NCBI RefSeq assembly: GCF_000150275.1
Contig: NW_002060945.1
Span: 9,383,650-9,447,649, forward strand
DNA: 64,000 nt
Direction of reading: 5' to 3'
Origin: Trichoplax adhaerens
Taxonomy: Eukaryota; Placozoa; Uniplacotomia; Trichoplacea; Trichoplacidae
A model generated the notes under the pieces. It ran no database searches, was not told where the DNA came from, and worked only from the letters and a program-made list of their open reading frames with translations. Positions 34,465-51,467 of this stretch are shown here, piece by piece. Position 1 is the stretch's first letter, and each line of letters begins with the position of its first letter. The translations under genes and the position numbers were made by a program.

Positions 34465-34859
34465 TATTTTCTATATTAAAAAAGTGATCAATACGTATTA
34501 CAGTAACTCCCTTCATGGCATAAAATGTACAGTCGATTTCTATACGAGTAAAGTGTTGAATAACTCTTACTTTTTTATGACGACTTGAAATGATTCAAGG
34601 AAAATCTAAGATTGAATGATGCGCTGACAATCAAATATCTATCAATAATTAATGATATATACTGTCGTCTTATGAGAAATAGTTTGCCGTCTTAGCTACA
34701 AACTATGGAGTCATGATTTTATCTCCGTAGATACAAAGAAATACCTGTAAAATTAGAGAGGTAAAATATCATTAAAGAATACACTCTCATAAGGCATCCA
34801 TGCTAGCTTATAATAACCCCAAAATTTCGCTTCTTACCCTAATTGCATGTTTTTTCTTG

Positions 34860-35660
34860 GACTCGCTAGCGTAAGATAGTGTCAATGTGTCGTTGATGGC
34901 GACCTAAACGATATTTTAAGTCCAATTTTTAATCATCAATGGCAGAGAAACTTTATAGTAAGACATCAATAGCAGGGACTATTGATAGTCCTGTAGTCCC
35001 TGCGGATACTGATTTTCAGTCCGCCCATTTTCTACTTACCCTAGTGAATGTTCGCCTAGCGTTTTTGTTGCAGTCAGACAGTCTCAAAGTGTTGTTGGAC
35101 TACGACCTAAAACAATATTTTAAGTTCAATTTTTAATCGTCTGTAGAAGAGAAACTGCATAATAAGATATTGATGCTGATTTTCAATCTCCTAATTCTCT
35201 ATACACCCTAAATTAAGGTTAATTATTTTTACAGCAAGATAGTGCAAACATGTAACAATATCGACAGTGATCTAAGCAATATTTTAAATTCAATTTTTAA
35301 TCGTTGGCGGCAGAGAAATTTCATAGTAAGGCATTGATGGTCAATTTCAATTGCTCCATTCTCTACATCCCTACGTTAAGATTAGCCTTGAATTGACTAC
35401 AGTAAGATGGTGTAAAACGTGTAGTTGACAGTGGATTCGACGATCTATTGGTGTTTTATCCATCTTTGAATTGTACATGATCAATGGACGATATCAATAC
35501 TGGTTTACAGTATCCCCAAATTCTCCCACTTACCAGGAAATCTTACCTTCAGTTAATGCTCACCTTCAACTTGCAACACTAAGATCGTCTAAGCGCGTTG
35601 TTGACAGTGAAGTAAACTGTTTTAAAAGTTCAATTTTGGGATGATCTATGATAGATAAAC
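34860..35660. repeat. tandem repeat family A (diverged, about 170-200 bp units)
   Basis: Units share CGACCTAAAACAATATTTTA, then TTCAATTTTTAATC, then GGCAGAGAAACTTTATAGTAAG. Clear copies are anchored near 34,900, 35,100 and 35,270, and a worn one near 35,610. It starts 0.4 kb upstream of the giant gene. No coding potential is consistent between copies. Confidence 0.7.
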
Positions 35661-36029
35661 TCAAGGTTGGATGGTATTTAATCGGTTGTGGAAATAACCT
35701 TATCGAATTCCATTAAATAGTGTTCCAATTGATAGTGATGATGATGATTAATACGTTTTGGACTTTCCCCTTGCCTACTGTCCTGTATATACTGTACAGC
35801 AGATAATGCAACATGGCGAAAGGTCAACATTTCTAAAAGTGAAAATATTTTATCTGTTTTATTAATCATCATCGACCAAGTCGCTACGTCATATTCAAGA
35901 AAGAACGAGTCTAATAGTCCAAGATCCAAAATCATGTAGACTGCGTTGTCATTGCAATGAGCATGAATTTATAGATATAATCAAATGCTACAGATGATGG
36001 AGAAAATATGTAGAACAAAAATGGATTAC

Positions 36030-36850
36030 GAATTGGAAAGTCTCCATGTTCATGTTAGCTTCTGGCTGAACATGCTACATGGACACTTTTCAATAACAGA
36101 TAGAAACCGTTAATAAAAGATTAAATCTAACCAGTTGAACTAGATGAGGTAGATTAGATCTCTAAACTGATTGAAGCGATAATCTTTGCTTTGACTTACC
36201 GGCTATAAGTAGCCTGCTACCATTCAAATGGCGATTAAAATACCCTGGAAAGAAATGAGCGCAAATATCAGTAACTCTACAGTATAATATGGACTAGGAT
36301 AGAAGTTGAAGATCTGTCAATTCATGTCTACGTTGTTTGCTTGTTTTACTTCCTAGATGGTTAGCTTTAAAACGACGTTTAGAAAACCATTTTAAGACGG
36401 AAATGAGTGCGAGAATAATTGTAGAAGTATCAAATAATCACAGTCTAACGTCTCCATATTGATTTCAACCGGTTATGTTTGCTAAAACACTACAGTAGTT
36501 GTATACCTGGATAATGATATAGAATTTAGTGTACAGTTTGAGAAAAAGAGTGCAACAAATATGGACTTATTTCAATTATACGGCTGTAGAAGGTCTCTAC
36601 GTCGATTTCAACCTATTCCATTTGCTAGAGTTGCTCCTTTCAGATCTCCACATTGATTTCAGCCACATCTGTTTGCTAGACTTACTGCAGTGGTTGCATA
36701 CCTGGTTAATTCATCATGACAGTTCGAAAGCTGTTGAAAGAAAAGAGCCCAAGAATATAAACTGATCTAGATTACACCGCCGTACAAGGTCTCCATGTTG
36801 ATTTTAACCTGTTAGGTTTGCTAGACTTACTTGTTGGAAACAGTAGTCTC
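36030..36850. repeat. diverged repeat family B
   Basis: Copies near 36040, 36450, 36590, 36645 and 36785 share GTCTCCATGTTGATTTCAAC, then GTTTGCTAGACTTACT, and two add a GTTGCATACCTGG-type end. Spacing is irregular, about 55-195 bases. A T8/G10 homopolymer junction at about 36911-36929 lies beyond the last copy. Confidence 0.65.
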
Positions 36851-37019
36851 TAGACGCATAACACAACATGGCCAGAGTATTGCGTAGATAGCAAAGAAAT
36901 AGCCTACTCCTTTTTTTTGGGGGGGGGGGCAGTTCTCTGCTAGTAATATTGCTGTGGCAGACATTTTTGAACATTGCATGCTACATATAGTACCCCAGAC
37001 TACTTCTTAGTGATCCCTG

Positions 37020-38650
37020 ACACTGCTGACAGGAATCTCTTTGCAAAACATATATCCAGGCAAAGAGCAAAGTGAAAAAGTAGTCCTTCATTTTTTGCTT
37101 ATGGTAGCGACAAAGACATTCTTCATAGTCTCTTTCAAAGCACAATCTACTCAAGTAGATAGCAAAGTGAAAAATGGCTCTTAATTTTAATCCATTCTAT
37201 GCTTAAGGTAGCGACAGACATCCTTCATAGTCTCTTCACAAAACTCTTGCCAGAGTAGAGAGCAAAATGAACAAATAGCCTTTCATTTTTACCCATTAAC
37301 TTTGCTCATGATAGCGACAAAGACATTCTTCATAGTCTCTTTCAAAGCACAATCTACTCAAGTAGATAGCAAAGTGAAAAATGGCTCTTAATTTTAATCC
37401 ATTCTATGCTCAAGGTAGCGACAGACATCCTTCATAGTCTCTTCGCAAAACTCTTGCCAGAGTAGAGAGCAAAATGAACAAATAGCCTTTCATTTTTACC
37501 CATTAACTTTGCTCATGATAGCGACAAAGACATTCTTCATAGTCTCTTTCAAAGCACAACCTACTCTAAGTAGATAGCAAAGTGAAAAATGGCTCTTGAT
37601 TTTAATCCATTCTATGTTCATGGTAGCGACAGACATCCTTCATAGTCTCTTCGCAAAACTCTTGTCAGAGTAGAGAGCGAAATGAACAAATAGCCTGCCA
37701 TTTTTATCCATTAACTTTGCTCATGATAGCGACAAAGACATCCTTCACAGACTCTTCACAAAACTCTTGTCCAGAGTAAAGAGCAAAATGAAGAAATAGG
37801 CTTTCATTTTAATCAATTTTTTGCCTTACTTCATAGTCTCTTTGCAAAACTCCTGTCTAGAGTAGAGAGCAAACTGAAGAAATGGCCTTCCATTTTTATC
37901 CATTAACTTTGCTCATGACAGCGACAACGATATCCTTCACAGTCTCTTCACAAAACTCTTGTCCAGAGTAAAGAGCAAAATGAAGAAATAGGCTTTCATT
38001 TTAATCAATTTTTTGCCTTACTTCATAGTCTCTTTGTGAAACTCTTGTCCAGAGTAGAGAGCAAACGGAAGAACTAGTCTTTCATTTTTATCAATTTTTG
38101 CCTTGCCTTCCTTCAAAGTCTCTTTGCAACAACTCCTGTCCAGAGTAGAGAGTAAAATGAAGAAATAGCCTTTCTTCATTGTCTCATTGTAAAACTCTTG
38201 TCCAGAGTAGAGAGTAAAGTGAAGAAATAGCCTTTCATTTTTATCAATTTTTGCCTTACTATTCTTCAAAGTCTCTTTGCAAAAACTCCTGTCCAGAGTA
38301 GAGAGTAAATGAAGAAATAGCCTTTCATTTTTTGCTTGTGATAGCGATAGGCATTCTTCATAGTCTCTTTATAAAACTCTTGTCCAGAGTAGAGAACAAA
38401 ATGAAGAAATAGCCTTTCATTTTTGCATTCCCTTCCTTCATAGCCTCTTTGCAAAACTCATGTCTAGAGTAGAGAGCAACTGAAGAAATAGCCTTTCGTT
38501 TTTTAACTCTTTGCTCATGGTAACGACAAAGATATTCTTCATAGTCTCTTTCAAAACACGACCTACGTACATTCTGAATAGAGAGCAAAGTTTTGAAATA
38601 ACTCTTCAGTATTTTTTACTCATAGTTGTGGTAAAAGACATTGTTGATCA
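37020..38650. repeat. satellite array C (about 100 bp units, 207 bp higher-order period)
   Basis: The core TTCATAGTCTCTTTGCAAAA, then CTCTTGTCCAGAGTAGAGAG, then CAAAATGAAGAAATAGCCTT recurs about 14-16 times. At 37105, 37312 and 37519 the array shows an exact 207-base higher-order repeat made of two unlike half-units; downstream the units shorten and diverge. Minus-strand open frames reading LYSGQEFxKETMK come from the repeat and are not supported as genes. Confidence 0.85.
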
Positions 38651-38969
38651 TCTCAATGACTTCATGGTCTCTTCAGAAAGAAATGGCCACTTACTTTTAC
38701 TGCTATTCTTTGCCTGACTGTCACAACAGTGTTTTAAATAAATTAATTCATCCAGTACTACATTTCTAGACATGAAAGAAGACTCATTTTTAATCGAGAA
38801 TAAGCTCAGTGAAGATGGTAAAGTAACTCCATGGCCCGTCATTTTGGATAACAGTTCTTTGCTAGTTCGTTTTGCCTTTTCAGAACCAGGCCTTTGAGCA
38901 AAGCGTTGAAGTCTTTAAAAATAAAGCTTGTATACGACTCGTTGATTTTGCACCTCTTGTGCTATAATG

Positions 38970-40400
38970 GCAATTTTTCACACTACAACGGTAGACTTCT
39001 CAAGCAAGAGTATTTATTCTGCATTAACGTTAGACACTATATATTTTATTTTCACGATAGCAATAATTAACTAATCAACTGATGTAGCACTCAGCTTCGT
39101 CAACAACTAGTGACAAAATAATCAATTTTTCCGCTAAGTGTAATGAACTTTCTCAAGCGTTATGGATTTTCTATCATTCTTTGCTTCCAATAACAAGCGC
39201 CTAAAGTGAGTCAACAATTGAAGATAATTTTTGCACTACGGTAGTGGACTTTCTCAAGCACTGTGCATCTTTTCCAATTCTTTCCTAACCCCTAGAATTA
39301 GAATTAGTCAACAATTTCATGGCAATTTTTCACTACACACTACCAGTGGTGGACTTTCTCAAGCACTGTGCATCTTTTCCAATTCTTTCCTAACCCTTAG
39401 AATTGGAATTAGTCAACAATTTCATGGCAATTTTTCACTACACACTACCAGTGGTGGACTTTCTCAAGCACTGTGCATCTTTTCCAATTCTTTCCTAACC
39501 CCTAGAATTGGAATTAGTCAACAATTTTATGGCAATTTTTTCACTACACACTACCAGTAGTGGACTTTCTCAAGCACTGTGCATCTTTTCCAATTCTTTC
39601 CTAACCCCTAGAATTGGAATTAGTCAACAATTTTATGGCAATTTTTTCACTACACACTACCAGTAGTGGACTTTCTTAAGCACTGTGCATCTTTTCCAAT
39701 TCTTTCCTAACCCCTAGAATTAGAATTAGTCAACAATTTTATGGCAATTTTTTTACTACACACTACCAGTAGTGAACTTTCTCAAGCTTGTTGAATTTTA
39801 GGTCATTCTTAGCTCCAATGGTAGGTGCCGAACAGGCAACAGGTATTAAAGTCGTTCTATCACTCAGAAGACATTTTTTTATTACAGTCATAAACTTTCT
39901 TTCAACCCCTGAGGTATTAAAATTAGTCAGCAAGATCATTTTTTCATTACGGTAAGCTAGCAATGAATATTGTCAAGCTTGGTGGATTTTTACCAATCCT
40001 TGGCTCCATTGGTTGGCATCCAACAGGTATTAAAGTTAGTTAGTCAATACTGTAAATCGAAGATATTTTCTACTATTACGGTCATAAACTTTCTTAACCA
40101 CTGAGATGTTAAAATTAGTTGACAAGGTCATTTTTTTTCACTTCTGTAGTGTGTGTTTTGCTTATTTCTATACTATAAGTAGTACAGAAATGAGCTTTCT
40201 CAAGCTTGGTGAACTTTTAATTCCATTGCTAGGCTCAGGTATTCGAGTTAGTCAATCACTCCAAGACCATTTTTTCACCGCGGCAATCAACTTTCTTGAG
40301 CAGTGTGGGATTTTTTTCCAGTTTTTCACTACAGTTATAAACTTATAAACTGGCTCAAGTATTGTATCGATTTTTTTTTGTCGTTCTTTGCTTCAGTGGT
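38970..40400. repeat. satellite array D (105-106 bp units)
   Basis: A homogeneous core at 39240-39775 has five near-identical units with GTGGACTTTCTCAAGCACTG, then CATCTTTTCCAATTCTTTCC, then AATTAGTCAACAATTT. Successive anchors are 105, 105, 106, 106 and 106 bases apart. Diverged units flank it on both sides (38970-39240 and 39775-40400). The switch from 105 to 106 bases breaks any reading frame, so the 35-residue plus-strand repeat peptide is probably not translated. Confidence 0.88.
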
Positions 40401-40479
40401 AAGCGGCCAAGAAATACTAAAGTCAGTCAACAACTCCCAATTGCTAAGACAATTTTTTACCTGATGATTCAACTTGCCT

Positions 40480-41000
40480 GAATAGAACGTAGCAAAATGG
40501 TTCCGGCCAAGAATGGCAGTTCTTTCGCAATGGGAACAGCCTTCTTACAATAAAGTCTTCGACTGCAAACGGTTCCCATGAAAATTTGTCATTTCTCTCC
40601 TAGAATAGTCATGTAATCAAATCAAAAAAGTTCGTAAGCTTGAAAGTTTTGCAGTTCTTGCCTGCGTTAGATACAGCCATTTTTCAATGTTGTTATGGAG
40701 TTGCCACGGTTCCCGTCGATTTTACAGTTCTTCCCTACTGTAGACGCAGCCATTGAATCAAAATGATTCCTAGGGATTTCGCAGTGCTTTCCTCATCGGC
40801 GCAGCCATCTTTTCAATGCGGTGTTATTAAATCAAAACTGTTCCTAGGGATTTTAGCCTTCTTCTCACCGTAGAGTCCTTCCATTAAAATCGTTCCTAGA
40901 GATCTTACACTTCTTTCCTAATACGCACCGCCATCTTTTCAATGCAGTCGTTGAATGGAAACCATTCCTGACTCTTCTCTCTTACTACTATTTACAGTGC
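40480..41000. repeat. tandem repeat family E (about 80-100 bp, diverged)
   Basis: Units share AATCAAAAxxxTTCCTAGGG and ATTTxxCAGTTCTTTCCT, followed by GCAGCCATCTTTTCAATGC. About five diverged copies are visible. This is the last block of the repeat mosaic before unique sequence resumes. Confidence 0.65.
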
Positions 41001-42263
41001 AGTGATCGAATCCAATCGACATTTTTTCCCCCAGGTCAATTAGAAAGCGAATTCTTGACAGTAGTCGTTGCAGTGTAGCACTACGGTGATTTTAGCAACG
41101 CACTGATTGAGCTATACGATCCTGTCAAGGAGATGCTTGCAGAGAGGGACTTGCTTGTAAGAGAAATTTCTTGCTGTAGATTGCAGGTATTTTTTACAAG
41201 TAGTCTAGCGCCATTCCGTCATCGTCGTAACGCAATCGCCATTGCAGGTCTTTGCACCATCTTCAACTTTAACATTCGACACAACAACTAAGCGCTTTTT
41301 ATTAAAACTAGCATTTCTATCCAATTTATTTCAGTCATTTTCCTGGCAAAATACATACCAGTTGTTGATGAAGAATAGAAAATTGATGACCAGTTGTTAT
41401 TCTATTTAAATAAATAAATAGTCATGCAATAACTTCAATTAAAATAAACCAAGCGCCAAGTTGCCATGACATCGAGCTAGCAATCCAACTACTACTATCT
41501 ACTGCATTCTATATCTTTTATATACACCCTATACGGAATGGCTATAGCTGAGCAAAGACTTGCTTATTTCTTAATTTAGATCGATAGAACAACTATAACG
41601 CGTTGTCTTTTCTATGCCATAGCGGCCATCTTGCTAGGGTGCCACCAACCAAATCGTCATGTAGGCCATCTACTGTATGTCAATCACTTGCTCTTTCGCC
41701 ATTTTACTCCTTTCCATCATCAAGCACACGGTGGGGTAAACTCATACAATACCTCTTTCTTGACATGGCCAACTCAAAGTCCAAATAGAGCACAGTTAAA
41801 AAGGCTAAAAAGAAAATAAAATTGATGAGAATGTCCATTTAATGCTTGCCATGTTGATGGGGAGCCTTTTATGCTGTAGAACAGTCAAAAGACGACCTCG
41901 TGCCCTATAATAAAACCATGAGCGCTGGTATGCCTTATTGAGTAAGCATAGCCATGGCGCGATCATTTTGACCCATGACTACTTACTATCCCATACAGTA
42001 TTCGCTAACTAGCAATGCTGTATAAGCCAAGGTCGTAGGGCGCAAGGAAAATCTTCGTCAACAGGATTTTTTAAAATTACAAGGATAAATATCGTCCAAT
42101 TTTCACTTTATTATACCATTCCATTCGTCTACAACATTCCGAATCCATTGATCACCAGTCTATCATAGCGAAAATTCTTTAAATTAAGCCTTGATAGCTG
42201 GCAGTGTAGGAATAAGTGAACGCAAAATCATCCAAGAACCCTAGAAAAAGCAAAAATCTACAA
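41001..42263. other. unique sequence upstream of the RhoGAP gene
   Basis: There is no convincing coding exon and no PH, WW or SH3 domain sequence. It probably holds the promoter and 5' UTR of the RhoGAP gene. Confidence 0.45.
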
Positions 42264-45233
42264 ATGGCGAGCTCACTTTTCAACTCACTGAAACGAAAAG
42301 GTAGAGCAAGTAAAAAAAATCACTTGCAACACAGTCCTAAATACGTAGAAATAATCGATTAACAGTAAGTTCAACGGTATGGGTCACAAAGCGTATTCGA
42401 TCTTGTTATGATAGACCCAAGATAGAATTATCAATCATTTTACGCCATATCGACAATGTTGTCTATTTGAAGAAGAAGTAAAAGACTTTTTACTGGAAAT
42501 ATTGACCGTTCAATAGGGGCCAAGGTAGAAAGTAGCTAACATTTTCTCTCCCCTGTAAATGATCTATAGGTTCTCGAAAATATCGAAGATCCAGGGAAGT
42601 AAATGACGATTCACTAACACGAGAACCAAGAAAAATTTCCGCTGCTTCCACTTCTGCTGATGCTAAGACAGCCAACAAAGCTCGAAAAGGATATAAAAGT
42701 AAAGAAAGCCAGGAAGAAGATTCTCAACCACCTTCAAGAAAACAGTTAGCTAACGCCATCGGTGGCGGCTCAGATATACGATCTGTTCTAAGAAGACTCC
42801 TTTCCAATAGACCACCGATTGAGACATTACGAGAGAAAGGAATCTATCAAGGTAGCTTAAATAAATCGTATTCTACTCATCGATTGAATTTCCATTTGAT
42901 CAATTCATTATATTACATACGGACGCTATAACGCAGCCGCTTTCGCTTCCAAAAGAAATTCAAATCGCTTTCCTTCTATCACAATCATCACGCTTATTGT
43001 TGCTAGATACAGTATGATAATCACTTCTTGCAAATTTTATCTAAACTTCATCAGGATTTCTTCTATCCACCCTTTAGATCTAACATTTGGTGCTCCTTTA
43101 GAAGTAGTTTGCAAGAGAGAATGCCAACTTGTTCCCAAATTTGTGCAACAATGTATAAACCACATTGAAAGTTGCGGTAAGCATTGGAAAAGGGCGTAGA
43201 TACATATACCGTACAATCGTAAAAAATTCCACCTCAAGAATAATACAGCATAACTTGATAGGAATAATGTCTTTAAAACAGGATTGCAATATTTCTCAAA
43301 TAACTTACCCTATCCCAACTATGTTTCAATATGAACACCATTATAAAACTCAAGATTGGAAAGCTATTCGATCTGTTATCATCTTATTTATAATGTACTT
43401 CACTACTGTTGAAATGATGTAAAGGATTAGTCAAGAAAGTTCTTTAAATCAAATCTCAATTGTCGAAAATTTGTTATGCGAATAGATATATTAATTGAAT
43501 CCTCTTTTTCTGACACCCTAAACTGCCTCTTCTCCTGTAAAGTTTAAAGTGATTAGTGTATATCTCAAAACAGAATAACGTTAGCATCATAATGAGGCAT
43601 TTCTCCAACTTGCGACCGATGATGATAAATTAAATGAATCATCAACAATTATACAGGCTACAGTCGCCACTACACACAGAAATGATATCAAAGATGGAAA
43701 ATGTTTTCTGCACTCATTTTCCATGTAATTTACTGTATTTGTATGCTTACATAGAGTTATTTTCATAAAATATATCTATATGTCCCATACCAATTATCAC
43801 GAAGCTACTTATCAAATACGGTGTAATGCATTAATAACTGTTGCTGTATAGCTCAATACTTGGCCTGAATAGCAGCATCTACAAAAAATGAAAAAGATTT
43901 TCTATGAATTATAATTGTTTAGACGATCAGGCAATTACATCTTCTTCGAAATGGGTTATTCTAGCGAAGACAAATTTCTAATTAGTTACACAACGAACAG
44001 CTATTATCTTATATATTTATAAATAACTTTGTGTCTGTCTACAACTAGGTTTGGAATGTCAAGGAGTTTATCGAACTAGCGGAAATATGGCATCTGTAAA
44101 TAAGCTCAAATATCAAGTTGATCATAGTTAGTAATAACTCACTGTAGATGTAATAGTACTTACCTTTGGGACGTTACTAAATATGAATTGTATACCGTAA
44201 TCTATTTCTTACTTGATTATAGATGCTCAGGTGGACCCAGATTTGTGGCATGATATTACCGTAGTTACATCGGCTTTAAAACTTTATTTCAGAGAACTGC
44301 CAACGTCGCTCTTAACAGATAGATTCTATAAGCAAGTTACTGCCTACATAGGCTAGTTAAGATTTATGATAATATATTAACGCTATCACTATGGTTCGTT
44401 TAAAATTTTCGATGCCATAGACGTTAGTCCTTTTACATCACTACTTAGCAGCAATGGTTGAAACTGCTTCTAACTACTACTATATAGGCGAGGAAGATCT
44501 TGGTATCCTGATAACAAATTTAATTGACAGTATCAATCAACTTCCTAGATGTAATAGAGTCACATTGGATCTGATACTTCAACATCTGCAAAAGTAAATA
44601 TTTGTGATAATTTTACATCTAAAAGTAATATATTATTCTTAACATGTTTACCGCTCCTTGCGATTGCGGTTCAAAATTATGGTACGTTAAAATCAGTCAT
44701 TTACAGTACTTGTTTTACAATACAAAACCTCCTATTGGTAGTTTGTAAGAATATAGTTATGAAATGATATATTCCGAAAGTGATGTCATAGGATTACATT
44801 CAGCGGGCACTATTATTTGTTTTTCTCCGTATAACCCATCGCTGTTATTTTAATTTTTTGTAGGGTAGTTGAGCAAAGTGCGAAGAATAAAATGACAGTT
44901 AGTAATTTGAGTATCATATGGGGCCCTACGTTAATGCAAGTTCCAGACCAGGCTGAGTTTGGACGATCGCTAATGGTGCAAAAGAAAACCTTAGATGTCA
45001 TACTAAGGTATTATCAGTATCTCGACATTCAGGTAATTCTGCTTTTACATCTGCACTGCAGATTGTTCTAGTCAAAGATAAATTATTAATGATACAATTA
45101 CAACACTGTTTGCAAGGGTTGGAAATAGTAATCAAATTGAAATTAAGTTTGCTTTCAAGATTCGTAAATTTAATCTTTGATTAAGCTACATATCTATTTT
45201 CTGCAGACTGGATCTGAGTCATTACCGAGATAA
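42264..45233 (+). CDS. compact RhoGAP of the ARHGAP9/12/15/27 type
   Basis: Eight exons join in frame to 325 residues: 42264-42300, 42570-42851, 43078-43176, 44049-44126, 44223-44335, 44421-44593, 44864-45032 and 45207-45233. A basic, Ser-rich N-terminus leads to SVLRRLLSNRPPIETLREKG, the linker typical of the ARHGAP12/15 group, then a RhoGAP domain from residue 107. The arginine finger is in GVYRTSGN (R148), followed by ITVVTSALKLYFRELP and KNKMTVSNLSIIWGPTLM with the conserved Asn. It should stimulate GTP hydrolysis on a Rac/Rho-type GTPase. The N-terminal SH3, WW and PH domains of vertebrate relatives are not visible upstream. The start (ATG 42264) is chosen because exon 1 (MASSLFNSLKRK) ends in the phase exon 2 needs. 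The exon 5/6 junction is uncertain: a non-canonical GC-AG junction (44351 to 44488) gives a domain length closer to human. Confidence 0.85.
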
Positions 45234-47059
45234 AGTCTTTCTCAATGAATAATCATCAAAGCTGTTCAAGCAGAAGTTTTTACTAGTGGTAATTCTATAA
45301 CAGGCTTAATGAAAGCGCAACGGTTGATATTGTAATATTCTCCTATAACTGGATCTATTGTAGTTTTTTTACACTCTACTCAATGGATATCAGTATAGAA
45401 CAAGAATCATTTTTCAATGGTGTGATAGCAAATTAAAGGTCACGATATACTTTATAATTATTTTTTCAATTTTTTGCAATGAATTAACTACTATATGATG
45501 TATCCTTACGTTATTATACTTAGACAAATCAGATTTATTAATTAAGTTTTATATTTATACATACGCAGATACGTTACTGGCTGTATCTTATGAGTTTTTT
45601 ATTATGAGACGCATTTAATGGATGTGAAATATTTGTATGTAGCGTATCCAACTGTATACATTAATATATCTTCCTAAATAGAATAAAAATGATGGCATTA
45701 TTTAATTTTCTAAATTTCCTTTGACTACCTATTCAGTATTTCCTAGCTGTAACCACATCGATTACACTTATGCAATTGATCATACTCTACTAGAGCAATA
45801 TCAGGATACCTGTAAGAGAAGATAAAGGTACATATTGTCTTTTTATTACCCAATGGAAATATAAATGGAAAGATTCAAATTGCAATATAATAACGTAAAA
45901 TCCACAAAAGAAATCAATTTCTATAAGACTATTTTGAGATGTTTAATCATGTAGACATGGTGATACAATATGGCTAAATAAAGAAACCATTACCCTAATC
46001 AATTACTAAAACTAATTATTATCTGTAAAATCCGCGAATATGCGAGTATTCTACGATACTAATAAACTATACCATAAGACAGACTATAAAAAAAAAAAAA
46101 TTTTTATCCTAAATCTTCCACCAGGATTAACTGTCATCATGTACAAAACCAATAATCATGCAAATATAACGCATAGAAATAGATTCGATAGCAGATAAAC
46201 TATAATAATTGGCTAGACTAGACTTTTTTAATATGTAGCGCTGCCAAATAATGAAATTGATTACGCTTAACCATTTACCTAAGCTACCGTAACCTGCAAA
46301 AAAGCCAATCATCATGCAAATATAATCCATAAATATATCCTATGTTGCAGATCAATTAAACCAGCAAATTAGACACTTTAATACGTACTAGTGAATTTCC
46401 CGTTCGAATGAATGGGAATTTATTCTACACGAAGCAACACATTAAATGAAAATCCATAGCTAGATTATCATACTATATATGCTTCCTAAACGAAGAAATG
46501 ATTGATCTGCCCTTCATGATTTACCATAATCAAGTATATGTGTGCGATTTCTATTCGCTTTTTCTAACTGAAGGTGTACTCTAAATTCATAAAAAATAAA
46601 TAGTAATAATCGACCATTGTACTGTAGCCTCCAGATATATAGGATAGATAAAGTATAGTAGCACAATGTAGTTTTCGGTAATGAATTAATCTACCAGATC
46701 GTACGAGTGCAAGTACACGCAACATACTAAATCGACTGCCACTGATCTTTCAAATCCCCGGCAAATAAATTAAAGTACGTCAATATGATAATATTTGCAA
46801 AAATTATAATTAATTTATCTATTGCTATACTGTATACTATATAGGTATAATGCAAATTATGCAAAATAATACAACAGTAATATAGTTTACGTCATGTATC
46901 ATACATTGCAGTAAGCAATAGTGGTAGTAGAAGCAAGCTCAGAGTAATGGCTAGAGTAGGCTAATAGTAGTCATGGTTACGTTAGCATGCGCAGTACTAC
47001 GAGTTAATCATCATCCTCCATTTCTAATATTTAAAAGCAAACGATCTAGAGAAGTAAAA
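45234..47059. other. intergenic, no gene recognised
   Basis: Holds the RhoGAP 3' flank, with a candidate AATAAA at 45682-45687, and the BBS5 promoter side. A short diverged direct repeat containing TCATGCAAATATAA occurs near 46150 and 46315. No supported coding exon was found. Confidence 0.45.

Positions 47060-51467
<4,408 letters not shown>

Noticed and set aside
35678..35935. 85-codon minus-strand open frame near repeat family A
   Set aside because: It has a reasonable composition but no recognised domain, no splice partners and an overlap with the end of a repeat block. It is not enough for a gene call.
38018..38590. Minus-strand open frames with repeated LYSGQEFxKETMK
   Set aside because: They derive from satellite C. 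Unit length changes break the frame between neighbouring copies, and no start or splice structure is shared.
39231..39560. Plus-strand open frame with three 35-residue repeats (GLSQALCIFSNSFL)
   Set aside because: The 105-base unit is divisible by three by coincidence; the next units are 106 bases and the frame is lost. Composition is not protein-like.
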